Part shown: positions 1 to 11,029 of the stretch, in pieces
How the letters are laid out: each line of letters begins with the position of its first letter
Numbering within the stretch: the stretch's first letter is position 1
Source of the DNA: Staphylotrichum longicolle
Lineage: Eukaryota; Ascomycota; Sordariomycetes; Sordariales; Chaetomiaceae
DNA length: 64,000 nt
NCBI GenBank assembly: GCA_019096155.1
Contig: JAHCVI010000006.1
Coordinates: forward strand, 1,116,001 to 1,180,000
Direction of reading: 5' to 3'
The notes under the pieces: generated by a model
Told to the model about the DNA's origin: nothing
Databases searched by the model: none
What the model saw: only the letters and a program-made list of their open reading frames with translations
Program-made: the position numbers and the translations under genes

Positions 1-3000
1 GACAGCCAACTGGACAGGAGGGCTACGTGCCGCTACGTCCAGGTTGTAGCAGGCGACAGCTGCGGCTCTCTCGTGTCCCGGTGCGGTATCTCGGCAACAG
101 ACTTCTACCACTACAATCCGGCGCCCAACCTCTGCTCCACGCTGATGCCGGACGACTACGTGTGTTGCTCGGCCGGGGATCCTTACAAGCCCCAGCCGCC
201 ACAGCGAGACCTGGACGGCACCTGCGCAACCCACCTCATCCAGAACGGGGACACATGCGAGGCGCTGGCTAAGCGGTATCACGTCACCATCACCGAGCTA
301 GAGACGTGGAACCAGGGAAAGACGTGGGCCTGGACCGAATGCAAGAATATGCTGCTCGGCTACAACATGTGCATCAGCGATGGCTTCGGTCCCTTACCCC
401 CTCCGCAGCAGGGGACCAGCTGTGGTCCGCTCGTCCCTGGCACTCAGTTTCCGCCTGACTTTGACAGGTTCAGGAATGCACTGGGCGACCTTAACCCGTG
501 TCCTCTCAAGGCCTGCTGCAGCAATTGGGGGTTCTGTGGTCCTTTCCCCGAGCACTGCGAGATTCACGCGCCTGAAGGGGGAGGCCCAGGGAGCAAGTTG
601 GATGGTTACAGAAGCACGTGTGTCTCCAACTGCGGCACCGACATCAAAGTGAACTCAGGGCCGCCCCTGGTCTTCCAGCGGATTGGGTACTACGAGTCGT
701 ACAACTTTGAGAGGGAGTGCCTCTGGCTTAGCGCCAAGCGGGCCAATACAGATGGCACCTATACGCACATACATTGGGCATTTGCCGAGATCGACCCCAA
801 CGGCTGGAAGGTTGTCATCAAGGACCCGCATAACCAGTGGGCCGACTTCAAGGCCCTTCCAAACATGAAGCGCATTGTAGCATTTGGCGGCTGGGCCTAC
901 TCGACCGAACCGGCAACCTACAACATCATCCGGCAGGCTATCCTCACCAATGGGGAGGCCTTTGCTACAAACATCGCCAAATTCATCAACGACGAGGGCC
1001 TCGACGGTGTCGACATTGACTGGGAGTATCCCGGCGTAAGTGGCTTGCTGTCCCCTGGCCTGCCCGCGGGGCAAGCAACAAGACGTTTGGCTAACCGATG
1101 ATGTGCTCTTCTTGGTTATAGGCCCCCGATATTTACGTGGGGGGACAGCCCATCGGCCAAAAGGGAGACGGCGCCGGGTACCTCGCCTTCCTCACGACGT
1201 TAAAGCAAAAGGTCGGCTCTGGGAAGTCTGTCTCGATTTGCGCGCCGGCCTCGTTCTGGTACCTGCAGGCCTTCCCCATTGACCGGATCGCGGCCCAGAT
1301 CGACTACATTGTCTTCATGACCTACGACCTACATGGCCAGTGGGACTACGACAATGTAAACGCCTTTGACTCGTGTCCGTCTGGGAAGTGCATCCGAAGT
1401 CACGGTAGGGCTACTTCTGGGGGTGCAGTGATGGCATTAATTATCCGAGTGCTGACTTTTCGAACCTACAATATAGTCAACTTGACCGAGACGCGCAGCG
1501 CGCTTTCCATTAGTTCGCGGTCTTTTTCTTCGCCTATTCCTGTTCCGCTCCTGCTGCTGTGGCATACCCCGGCCATCTAGAACCGGTTAAGCACCGATAC
1601 TAACCTGCCTTGTCCCGATATAGTCACCAAGGCCGGCGTGCCCAACAACAAGATTTACGTCGGCGAGGCCAGCTATGGCCGAACATTCCGCATGGCCCAA
1701 GATGGCTGTTGGGGCCCCATGTGTGACTTCACAGGCACAAGGCTCCAGTCAGACGCAAATCCCGGCAAGTGTACGAAAACGCCCGGCTACCTTGGCTACG
1801 CCGAGATCATGGAAATCATCAGGCTCGGCGGCAACCAGATCCAGGTCTTTCACGATCACTCATCGAACACCGATGTTTTGCTGTACAAAGGTTTGTCGGG
1901 ATACTCCTATCCCACCACCACATCCACCCTTGAAATTTCCCATACGCTAATGCCAGCGTGTCAGGGGACTATGTCAGCTATATGACACCGACGTCCAAGG
2001 ACACTCGGCGGGAAGACTGGAAGAACCTGAACTTTGCAGGCACTGTCGACTGGGCGGTTGACCTACAGCTGTTTGGCGAGGAGGACAAGGCCCTCCCTAC
2101 CGATTTGCCCAAACCAGGCGAGACAGCTTGCATCCGGGGCGAGGATCTCACCTCAAACACCGATTACCTCTGCGACTTCACCTGCTCCTATGGCTTCTGC
2201 CCAACAACTCTTTGCATCTGCCTTGAGACGGGGCGGGTCCCATCGCTACCAGCGGAGTCGTCGGTGAACTTGACCAACATCATAACATGGGACGAAGACG
2301 ACGTGGAGCTCAACCACCTCTGCAGATTCGGATGCAAATACGGCTATTGCCCCGATACCGTTTGCACGATCCCGAGTGTCAACCTCGACCCCAGCGACGA
2401 TCCTGAGGACGCCATGAACAGCCCAAACTACGTCAACATCTATGATGCGCGCGGACAGCTCGGAAAAAATTGCTACCTCTCAAACGATCCAAAATATTGG
2501 GATGCATTTGGAGATATGGAACATTGCAAGGGCTTCTGTAAGCCCTACATTCAGGCGGCCGAAGCCGAGGGTAGGACCACCAACTACGGTTGCGTCGTCT
2601 TTATTCCAAAAGGAGCGCCGGATCCGTATATCGAACTGCCCGGGCGGCCTGACAAGTGGGCAAAGGGGGAGTGCAACTGCGATCACTTCCTCGTCAACGT
2701 GCTTGCCGATACGGTGATTGAGGCGATGCCCGCTATCGGTCAGGTAAGTGCCAGCCACCACCGGCATTGTCTTGGACTCTGCCTACGTGCCTTGGACCAG
2801 CGTACTGACACTCCGCAAGATTGCCTGCTACATCGTCATGTCGTCGTTCAAGTTGGTCCTCGATGTCGGGCTGAGTGTAGTGACGGGCGGAGCCGGTCGG
2901 GTTCTCACTGGCGGTCTGGGTAAGGACCCTTACCTCAAGCAATTCTCTTCCCTCCCCGCGAAATCCGCTATGTAAAATAACTACCTACCGTGCCCCGCTC

Positions 3001-4171
3001 ATGCTAATTCGATATAGACATGCTCGCGACGGCCGCCCAAATTGCCTCATACATCTACCCGGACAGCGAGGATCCCGCAGGAGCCTTCTCGTGGTGGCTC
3101 TCGCCTTGTGGAGGGACCGATCTCGTTCCAGATGAGGTCAAGGAGGTGTTCGAGACCCTCAACTCCATCGCGGATGGTATTTCGAGCTTCAAGCCGCCGA
3201 GGAACATCCCCAGGGGTTCAGGGCAAAAGGGAGACGACGGCAACCCCAACGATCAGTCCACGCCCCGAGCTCCAACTTCGGGTAGCGGCGGCAACAAACC
3301 GAAGTGCAATATTCCTCCGTCCAAGCGAATGACACGGCAGCTGGGGGGCAAGAACATGATTCGGGTACTGGAATGTGTCAAAGACGAGACGAGAACCACC
3401 GAATACATCGTGACATCCCTCATCTCGGCACAAGGCGCCACGCCTAGCCAAGTCAAACGGAAATGCGAGGCGAAATATGGACATGCCTGCTATCACTACA
3501 GCTCGGCCATTCGGGTCAATAACCAGTGGGCGGCACTGACCTGCCCTCCCGAGGCGGCGACATCGTCCAAAATCCGAGACAAGGACTCTCCAGCGGTAAA
3601 GACGTGGTCGGCAGAGCACAAGGGCGCTGGCTGGAAGCCCGATAACTGCGACCGAGACGAGTTTCCCCCGGCATACTTCCTCAATGAGCATATGGTGGAG
3701 TGGTATGCCGGCGGCGAAGCCAGCAACGGCCAGCTGGTGCGATTGCTGTTCAACAAGCAAAATCAGGCTGCCGGCAATGGGATGTGGAGGAACTTGTGCT
3801 TCAAGGAACCACTCGGGGCCTTGTCCGACCGCGTCATCAGGGACAGGGTCGCGGCGGCCAGAATCAGCTCGACAACCATAGACGGCAGGACCAAGACGCA
3901 AACCTACGCCGCCATCACGATCGACCAATGGCCCGAGATGACCATCACGGCTTGGCACCAGGACGGCAAACAAGTTTATGACGATGGCTTGTGGGACAAC
4001 TCCTGCTGGCCGCGGGCCAAGACTCCCCAGGACCCGGGCTTCGCCCTGCTGAATGTCGACCCGTGGAATGTGGCAAATAATCCGCGAAGGGATCAGTCGT
4101 GGCCGCAGAATAAGGGGCAACCTCCTTACGAGTACGACGCCGAGTACCAGGCGGGTCAGAACGGGGTGTGA
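1..4171 (+). CDS. Killer-toxin-like GH18 chitinase with LysM, chitin-binding and NucA/NucB-like nuclease regions (5' end cut by window)
   Basis: Secreted chitinase of the killer-toxin alpha/beta-subunit type (subgroup C). The reading frame is open from base 1, so signal peptide and start lie outside. Exons: 1-1035, 1122-1404, 1624-1890, 1965-2743, 2820-2919, 3018-4171. All five introns have GT..AG ends and keep the frame. Domain order: a LysM-like cysteine module (residues about 8-56), a second LysM (70-121), hevein-type chitin-binding motif (CPLKACCSNWGFCG, about 165-190), and GH18 barrel from about 227. The catalytic DGVDIDWEYPG motif lies just before intron 1, with the proton-donor Glu at 1024-1026. 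After the barrel come two CxFxCxYGxCP cysteine modules (about 2160-2380), a hydrophobic Gly-rich stretch (2820-3050), a Ser/Pro/Gly linker, and a C-terminal region with NCDRDEFPPAYF (3644-3679). That motif resembles the CDEYPFA signature of NucA/NucB deoxyribonucleases. GH18 is certain; the nuclease call is family recognition by eye. No frameshift or RIP-type stop is seen, so the gene looks functional. Confidence 0.93.
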
Positions 4172-4597
4172 GCTGTTTTGCATTTGAGAGCACAGGGGAG
4201 GACACGACGAAAGCATTAGGTTGTTCAAGTGTAGAGTATGACTGTAAATGACGGCAGTGGTTGTCGCCAGCAAAGGGGTCGTGTTCAATTCGTTAACGAG
4301 CTGAGTTATCTCGGGAGTTATCTCAGGAGGTGTCATCGAGATCCCAGTTCGGATCTTCAGTTCCTTCGGCTCAGAGGCTCTGAGATTCCAAGCCCAGTTG
4401 AAATTTCAGGACCCTACACGTGTACTTGTAACAATGACAGGCGGGGAAGTGGGGTTTCTTGAGGGGGTGACTTGGCGCTTGTCGGTCACAGTTTGTTGCC
4501 TGGTTCCTCTCCACCTCCCAAGTGAGTCCCAACCTAAGCGCTTCTGACCTTCGTTCTTTTCCTTCCCTTTGCGCAAGAGTCGAGCACGCAAGATAAG
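4172..4597. promoter_or_regulatory. Intergenic spacer with the downstream gene's promoter and leader
   Basis: 426 bp between the chitinase stop and the next ATG on the same strand. It must hold the chitinase 3' UTR and the next gene's promoter. The 90 bp before the ATG are pyrimidine-rich (CCTCTCCACCTCCC, TTCTTTTCCTTCCC), typical of filamentous-fungal core promoters without a clear TATA box. No convincing polyadenylation signal or other gene was found. Confidence 0.5.
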
Positions 4598-5434
4598 ATG
4601 CCGCGTCTCAGCGAAATTAAATACTCCCACGAGGAGACTGTTAGCGCGATCAGTGGTTACTTTGACTTCCTCGCCGCCATGTACCTCGACGAGGACGCCA
4701 TTCAGAGACCTCCGGAAGGGGGATGGCTCGAGATTACGCCTGACCGTCTTCGAGGCCTGGGAAAGACAGACAAAGTCGTCGAGCTACTGCGCCATATCCC
4801 CTACCTTCGTAGTGGAGAGTGGTATCACCAAAGCGAAGCGGAGGCTGCACCCAGTGGTATTCACTTTTATAACTGGATTGAGGCAATCCGTCGGGTCGAT
4901 CACCCTGACAGCAACCGAGAAATCGGGGATCCCAACATCTTCACGGAGCCCCCCGAGGATTGGGGATTGGTCCCCGCGCACGTCGTCGGCCTCATCACTA
5001 CTAAGCAAGACCTGTGGCTGCTCGACACGGAGCTCGGAGTCATCTACTGGGTCTCGGGCCCCGGCTGGCTCTGCCTCCAACCGACGCGCGAACCCGTCCT
5101 CGACGATGCCTACGACATTGGCGAGAGCGAGACGGACTGGCGCTTGGAGCCCTCATGGGCCATTGTCGACTTTTTCGAGCTCCTAAAGGACGCATTCCGG
5201 CAGCTGAACTCAATCCCTCTCACCCCGACTGTCGTGCTCGACCCGAAAGGTGTGAAGCTTTCAGGCATTCGCGAAGAAGCCCTGGCGTTGGTCCAGACAA
5301 TCTATCGCGAGCATGGCTGGCCCGACATGGCCCGGTACCGCAAGGACGAGTGCTTGAGGGCGATCCGGGAGACGTTGAAGGAACGGTACGGCGAGGAGTG
5401 CCGGCAGCTGTTCATAGACATGGACAAGTGGTAG
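4598..5434 (+). CDS. Intact unknown fungal protein, 278 aa, downstream of the toxin-like chitinase
   Basis: Single-exon gene with start context AAGATAAGATGC and stop TAG at 5432-5434. It has no signal peptide or membrane segment, so the product is probably cytosolic. The protein is acidic and tryptophan-rich. Visible parts are an N-terminal helical region with LLRHIPYLR, a central beta-rich part (HVVGLITTKQDLWLLDTEL, then GVIYWVSGPGW), and a C-terminal helical part with REHGWPDMARYRKDEC. I recall this general layout from uncharacterised fungal proteins but cannot assign a reaction. Codon use is normal, with no RIP-type stop. It lies 426 bp behind the chitinase on the same strand and could be co-regulated. 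A self-protection role against the chitinase's nuclease region is possible but only inferred from position; no SUKH or other immunity signature is clear. Confidence 0.85.
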   Translation: MPRLSEIKYSHEETVSAISGYFDFLAAMYLDEDAIQRPPEGGWLEITPDRLRGLGKTDKVVELLRHIPYLRSGEWYHQSEAEAAPSGIHFYNWIEAIRRVDHPDSNREIGDPNIFTEPPEDWGLVPAHVVGLITTKQDLWLLDTELGVIYWVSGPGWLCLQPTREPVLDDAYDIGESETDWRLEPSWAIVDFFELLKDAFRQLNSIPLTPTVVLDPKGVKLSGIREEALALVQTIYREHGWPDMARYRKDECLRAIRETLKERYGEECRQLFIDMDKW

Positions 5435-7440
5435 TGATCCAGCAACACCCAAGTCGAAGCCTGAGATACAAGGGAAAAGGGTGGAGCTGGTGGTTGGAGC
5501 TGTCGTTGTCATTGTCGTTGAGAACAAGGCATTGCTAGAGTCACAAGACACACATTTAGCCCTCTGAGACACTTACAATCAGGTTAGCACTCGGGGACAT
5601 TTTGATCAAAAGCGTCAGGTTTTGGCTGCGGCAACTTAGTTACAGTGCACAGCCCACGGTAGATCTTTCAATACGGTGATATATAGGATGCTGTGGCTTG
5701 AAGCCTCTACACCCCTGACTTCAAAAGATAAGCTGTGACTTGCTACATGAGACAGACCCTAACGTCAGTCCTGGCATGTCAGTAATGATAGGCGCAACGG
5801 CGATTTGTGCAAACTTAGACTCACGCATTCCACGCAGTAAGATCCTAGCGGGGTTGCTTGGCCTGTGCAGTAAAAGATGGCCATGCAGTTGTCCTTGTTT
5901 CCAGCTCTGCGAGGGCGGCATGAAATTCCGGACATGGCAGGTGAAGTGATGGGAACTTTGTCGTCGTCTGTGGCGTTTCTACTCAACGACGCAATCAAAA
6001 AGTTCAGGACTGTCTCCAAATACCACCGCTGTCAAAAGTTGACCTACAGGTTGGGGGTTGACAGAGCTGTTCATATGCTGCAATCTCGAATAAGCGAGAG
6101 AGTGGATATCTTATAGACTCTCGTCCCGGCCCGATGGGTCAGAAGCTGCTTATGCCACGTGTAGAGTGCTCCGTCGCCGTTGTTTCAGTCACTTTAGACT
6201 AACTGATCACCCTTCCAGGGCTGATGCCAAGTGACGCCGGCAATGGCAGGTGATTCGCTCCCCCGCAGGCTAACTCTAGAGATAGATACAGGAACTAAAA
6301 TGAGGCTTGGTAGTGACTCCAGGAAGGACCACTTGCCTTGTTAGCTGTCAAGATTTGGGTGTAGGAGACAAAGGCAACCATGTCACAATGAAACGGCATG
6401 GTGATCACATCAGTCTCAAACGTGGAAAAAGAAGAAGACCTTCGACATCTGGAGCGGCTTGTAACAGCAACACACGTTGTCATGATAAACCAATGCAAAT
6501 GATGAATTGGCTGCTCTCAATCCCCGGTGTTTCAGCGGCTCTATTCATAACTACCTTGCATTTCTTACATTCTCTCTTTCCTGCCTCTAAACGAGTAAAA
6601 TATTGAAAGCCGATTGGTAACGCAATGATATCCATCCATTCTGTGGGCACCTACAATTCAGTATTAGGCTGAGCTGGAGCCAGCAAGCAGGGTCATGGGA
6701 ATAGAGACCAATAACCTTGCTGGCAATTGGCGCAGTGTGTACCTCCAGAACGGCTCACTCCCGTGCATGAGGCCCTGCAGGAGTTGGTGGCGGAGTCAGT
6801 CAGAGAGCACAAGCAAGTCCGACGATTTCACATCGGATGCTGTGTATAGCGGGGGGTTCAGCTAGGCGCTCCCGCTTGGCCTGGAGCCACATGTCTCTGA
6901 AAAAGAGACATCGAAAGTGGGTTGTTCAGCTCCCAAGAAGTGCCGGGGCCGCGCGTTGCATCACTGATTTGAACCAATACTTTGCCGTGTTCTAGCGTAG
7001 TTCCATACCGGTGAGCATTTTTCACATGATAAGACGCAGCAATGGGCTAAGGAAGAAGGCCTGGGGTTGCTAATCATTCACACATGACCGACGCGGTGAA
7101 TGTTGTAGCAAGGTGGATCAAGGGCTGAGCGAGGGCCCTGGATGTAGGTCTCAGAACCAAGAAGTGCACAGAAAGATGCACATTCCTCCATAGCCCGCAC
7201 TCGTATACGCTTGGGTACCTATGACCGCAGCAGGTGTAGTGTGAACCGAGGAAATACGGGGTTATCGCAGGGGTGATCGGTAGGCATCAAGGACTCATCG
7301 CAAACAGCGCACCGCTTGTAGCTTCCACAGGTCTTGACCGTCACAATCGAGAACGTCGCTGGATTAAGCTGAGATAAGCCTTATACATATCGCAAAAGAC
7401 CAAAGGAGAAACACAAGATAATTTCCTGATTTCAATCTGT
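5435..7440. other. About 2 kb with no recognisable gene
   Basis: Both strands were read. Only short frames (under 100 codons) without family features occur. CA and TG dinucleotides are common, so the stretch is not strongly RIP-mutated. A small perfect hairpin (8-bp stem, 5-base loop) lies at 6891-6911, with no sign of function. Confidence 0.5.
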
Positions 7441-7721
7441 TTAGATCACCGATGGTGACCAAATCGGAGCTAGATAGCAAAGACGCAGTGATCGATCGGC
7501 CTGCATCTCCTTTCGAAAGTGCATCATCCCCTGGCCTTCTATGCATTAGAATAAGAAACCATCGTAGTTATAATTGAAGCCGATATTTCCGTGCACTCAC
7601 TTTGCCAAAACTCGATGATCCTACCAGTTGATATACTCCGCGTTCCTGTCCCATTACACAGACCGCATGTGAAGCCGCCAACTTTACGGTTGCCTTTGCA
7701 GTCTGGATATGTTGATGACAT
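7441..7721 (-). CDS. Possible small two-exon gene with a CxxCxGxG motif (72 aa)
   Basis: On the minus strand an ATG at 7721 opens a frame to 7601. It is followed by a consensus donor (GTGAGT), a 62-bp intron (7539-7600) with branch-like CTAAT close to the acceptor, and a second exon 7538-7441 ending in TAA. The frame is kept across the splice. Exon 1 holds YPDCKGNRKVGGFTCGLCNGTG-like spacing, a CxxCxGxG motif as in DnaJ zinc ribbons. The first member of the pair reads Y-P-D-C, so the ribbon may be incomplete. No relative is recognised and the frame is short, so it could be chance. Confidence 0.25.
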
Positions 7722-8157
7722 CTTCTCTTTTCGAATGATAATAAATAATAAGGCCGATGTCGATAACTAAGTATTGAATCTAGGTATAGTCGTCTTTGCA
7801 CTATCTGGTTCAAGATTTTTTAACGCCAATGAAGCGAGCGCGAACACTTAAATAGGAGTTGGGCTAAAACGCGTCCTTTGGCGTCGAGGTGCCATACAGC
7901 CTAATTGCAACAGCGAATCGACTGACCCTACTTCACCAGGCGGATTTCGGTCTCCACCTATGGATCCATCGCATTCTGCCAATTTGTTAGACGCCTACTC
8001 GCCAGTTTTGTAGTCTGTGCGCAAGCCTACCAGCTTTCCTTTGGTAGGGTTTCCACCCATCAGTTGCTAGTCACCACCACCAACCTCACGGTTTTCCCTG
8101 CCTCCGTCATCCCTTTGATTATCTTATATACCCAATATACCTTACGGCTCTTTACAG
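7722..8157. other. Spacer, nothing clear; likely 5' part of the following relic
   Basis: About 430 bp before the first zinc-finger signature. Short proline/serine-rich frames run into the zinc-finger relic, but I cannot fix a start codon or exon here. Confidence 0.35.
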
Positions 8158-9066
8158 TGCCAGACATGTTTCACGTATTTTCCAACAGATGAAGCCCTAT
8201 GTAAACACATTGACAGCTATCAGGTTAGTATGCCGAGGCTTTACGAACCAATTATTAACGGTCCTATAGTCTCGAGCATATCAATTACTCATCGAGTTGT
8301 AGAAATGTTTAGCATACTTGACTCCTCTTGATATATATCCTGCATCCGACAGCGGCAATGGCATTAGCGATAAGGATAAGCGCCGCAATAATGACGATGA
8401 TGATGCGGACACCGCCGATGCTAAGGACGACCAGGCTATTCGGACGAGGACTAGTCCTGACCAGCTTTCCCTGCTCCGCTGTCCTTATATAAAGTGCGAC
8501 CGCCGTGAGCCATTCTCCAGGAAGTAGGAGCTTGTACGGCATTATATGAGATGTATATCTCCCTTAGCGTCTACAAGATGATAGTTTACTTACTGTTCAA
8601 CTAGACGTTCCTTGCAATGAGATCTGCCCATTCTGTTACAAGACTTTCACCTCCTTAGCGCATCAATATGTTGCATACAAGTGTAAGCGTAGAGATCCCG
8701 GGGATAAATCCAAGGACCAATACGTGAAGAAGAGACACCAAGAGCTACAGAGACTTACGACTGAGTTGCTTCATCAAGTATCTCTCCGCTAGAGACCCCT
8801 TTTGAACGACCGTGGAACTGGCGAAAAAAGAGACCGGGAAATAGCAGGGCTAGATTCGCCTGTTTAAGGAGGAAAGCGGATGATATCTTCGATAGATAAC
8901 GACGCGAGCCCATTGCTAATATCCTATCCCACTCGGGACTTAGATGGTATAATAAGTGTCTTTAGACTTCCTTACGAACTATCTAATCGTCGTATAGGCG
9001 CAAGTACATCTCCACCAATAGATACCAATGGCACTATGCCCTCGGATTGTGACTTCCGTAGTACGA

Positions 9067-9132
9067 GGTTCCTATCTGGGTTCCTATCTGGGTTCTCGTC
9101 TGGGTTCCCATCTGAGTTCCCGTCTAGGTTCC
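9067..9132 (+). repeat. 12-bp tandem repeat, about 5.5 copies
   Basis: Copies of GGTTCCTATCTG and variants start at 9067, 9079, 9091, 9103, 9115 and 9127. In the zinc-finger relic's frame they encode repeated G-F-(L/S/P)-S units, so the array grew as coding sequence. Confidence 0.85.
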
Positions 9133-9173
9133 CCGAAGCAATATCTGGGGGTTTTCGTCCGCGAGTACTAGTC

Positions 9174-9420
9174 CTCGAGTCTCTTACTATATTGCCAAAC
9201 TCTATGATATAACAAGATATTACAACGTCGCCCGAGTTCGCGATAGAAGCGCCAACCCTCGAGTTTCTTACGGCCCTACCAGACTATATGCCATAAGATA
9301 ATACAATGTCGCCCGAATTCCCATTACGAGCACCAATCTTTGAGTCTCTCCCAATGTTACCGAACTATACGACATAGCAACATGACACGACTTTCTCCCA
9401 GGTTTCTAGTCCATCCTGGC
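9174..9420 (+). repeat. Three degenerate 81-84-bp repeats
   Basis: Units begin near CTCGAG/TTTGAG at 9174, 9258 and 9339. They share TCTTACT...CC, ACTMTATG and ACRACGTCGCCCGA-like blocks. They stay in frame with the zinc-finger relic and encode about 27-28-residue repeats (LESLTxLPxxM...SPEF). Each carries a stop at the same place, consistent with parallel CAA/CAG-to-TAA/TAG change. Confidence 0.7.
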
Positions 9421-9539
9421 GATGGCTTTTCCACTAGTTAGAATAGTATCTAAACGGCTACCCTTAGATATAAGGACTTAGGGGGGTATGCACCGAAATG
9501 GAACGAGTCGGTATAATATACTGCCAATGAATGTCTTAT

Positions 9540-10306
9540 TTATCCCGACTTTCCAAACGCGAAGTTGACCCCAATATATTTACTCCCCATTTCAGCCATC
9601 TTTTGAGCGAGCCTATCTATCTGCTTTGGTATTCGCATCTTGCTCTATATTTGAAGTTCCTCCTGCGTCGCGAATGCAAACGTGATCGCGAAACCTTCGA
9701 TAATATTAAAAGCGAGTCGCGCATCTAGGAGTGCTCTTCGGTACATATTAGTATAAGTGGCCAAAATGTGAAGTGCGTACTTATATGCCGCCATGCTCTA
9801 GCACGACTTCTATCGGTTGAAGCCCCAATCCTTCTAGACGTTCGGAGGGAACTTCGAGAAGGCCATTTGCCGCAGCGGTGCCATTCAAAGCGTGGAGATG
9901 CGAACTACCCTAAAATCTCACTCGCGATCCACTACTCCAAAGCTAAACTACAAGGACTTGCATCTCGGTAGTCGTTTTATTCATGAATAGGAAATTGTGT
10001 TCTAGGGCGCGGCCAAATGACCGGTAAAGCCCTAGACCTAACCATTCGAAAAAAGATTCGAGGACTGCTCGGACGCGCTATAAACTATTAGCCCTCCCCT
10101 TAGAGATGCTCTCCTTACCTACTATATCATTAAGGACATTGACTTTGCAGAAGTCGAGGCCGTATTCTGACGCGTAGGGAAAATCCTTCCTCTCTATCTC
10201 CCGAACACGTTCCCTAATAAGGGGATCTATCACGAAAAAGAATCCATTTTCTAAAATGGACCTTCGTGCATCCTCTATAGACTCCGACGCTATCGGGTCC
10301 TCGGCA
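9540..10306 (-). pseudogene. Relic of a fungal jelly-roll/2-OG-oxygenase-like hypothetical protein
   Basis: On the minus strand a broken frame reads like a real protein. From the 5' side it shows GFFFVIDPLIRERVREIE, then DFPYASEYGLDFCKVNV and LESFFEWLGLGLYRSFGR. It continues with MQVLVV, stop, LWSSGSRVRF, then SHLHAL and VLEHGGI. After a one-base frame change it ends with LLDARLAFNIIEGFAITFAF and a natural-looking stop at 9540-9542. The pattern 'QLWxxGSRVxxxxGSHL...GG(L)...DARLxFxIxEGFxxTF' recalls fungal PhyH-like/jelly-roll hypotheticals. That assignment is from memory and uncertain. Internal TAG codons stand where Q or W is expected. Confidence 0.45.
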
Positions 10307-11029
10307 CGAGGTTAACGGTGAAAGCGATTCAACTTGCGGCTATACGGGGACAGTGACGCCTGATGTGACGAGGGGTCGGGTCCTTATCAAATATCTTTTG
10401 CCCCGCTCTAACCTGCTGACTCATTTTGCCTTGCATTGTTCATCTAGACTTAAGGCAAGGATATGTCACGTGGAACGACAAAATATCTAAAGGAGGTAGT
10501 GCTTAGGACATCTAGTAAAGCTCAAGCGGGGCATAGCGTCGTAGTCCGAGGTGTATAATTATAAGCACTTATGTGCACTGTTTACATTGGATCGAGATGC
10601 CAACGATGGCTTCACCCTGCAGCCTACTTACCCCATCAATACGCAAGCTGCCTGGACTTTGGGGCCCCGCTATCGTTAGAACGCTCGATTTCATTTCTAA
10701 GCTGTCTGGAAACTATGGACCGTTCTCATACTCTAGTGCCTATATCTCTTCCTCGATTACTCCAAACTGCCCAGCCATACGGCCGTCCGGGCCCTCTTTA
10801 CATCCATCGTATATAGCGAGACATTGTCGTACTCTCGCTTGGTGGTCATACTAGATAGATCATCGTCTCTTATCCCGGCTGCAATCCCATTTATAGTATT
10901 ACAGCCCCCTTCGGAGACTAGTCCGTCCAAGGCCAACGCTACCTCTCCAGGGAATGGCCTTCGTCCCTATACTATAACACTATCAAGTGGTTAGCTAACC
11001 CCTGACTAGGGAGAATAGGCATATACTAT
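10307..11029. other. Unassigned decayed sequence
   Basis: Short overlapping frames occur at 10571-10854 (+), but no family motif is seen. RIP-like TAG codons and moderate CA/TG loss suggest old duplicated DNA. Nothing can be supported further. Confidence 0.35.

Larger units (their letters stand above)
8158..9480 (+). pseudogene. Decayed C2H2 zinc-finger gene with a repeat-rich C-terminus
   Basis: Three cysteine/histidine fingers can be followed across two introns. The first (CQTCF, then L-C-K-H) is at 8158-8223, ending at a GTTAGT donor (8224) with acceptor near 8269. The second (LRCPYIKCDRREPFSRK, then ELVRHYMR) is at 8460-8552. A 52-bp intron follows (8553-8604), then the third finger (CNEICPFCYKTFTS). 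This order matches fungal C2H2 proteins of the 'RRxPFxRKxxLxRH' type. The invariant Gln after RK is a TAG stop, the outcome expected from C-to-T at CAG. The same frame continues with TAG/TAA breaks to about 9440 and includes two repeat arrays. It is presumably a dead, RIP-mutated copy of a DNA-binding protein; the start is not located. Confidence 0.6.

Noticed and set aside
3218..4336. 372-codon minus-strand open frame opposite chitinase exon 6
   Set aside because: It is the GC-rich complement of a strongly coding exon, has no family motifs, and overlaps a gene with clear domains and splice sites.
6891..6911. Perfect 8-bp hairpin as terminator or small RNA
   Set aside because: Too short and isolated; no transcription unit or conservation can be tied to it.
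9067..9132. Short regular repeats resembling a CRISPR array
   Set aside because: The 12-bp units are contiguous without spacers, lie in a coding relic, and the genome is fungal.
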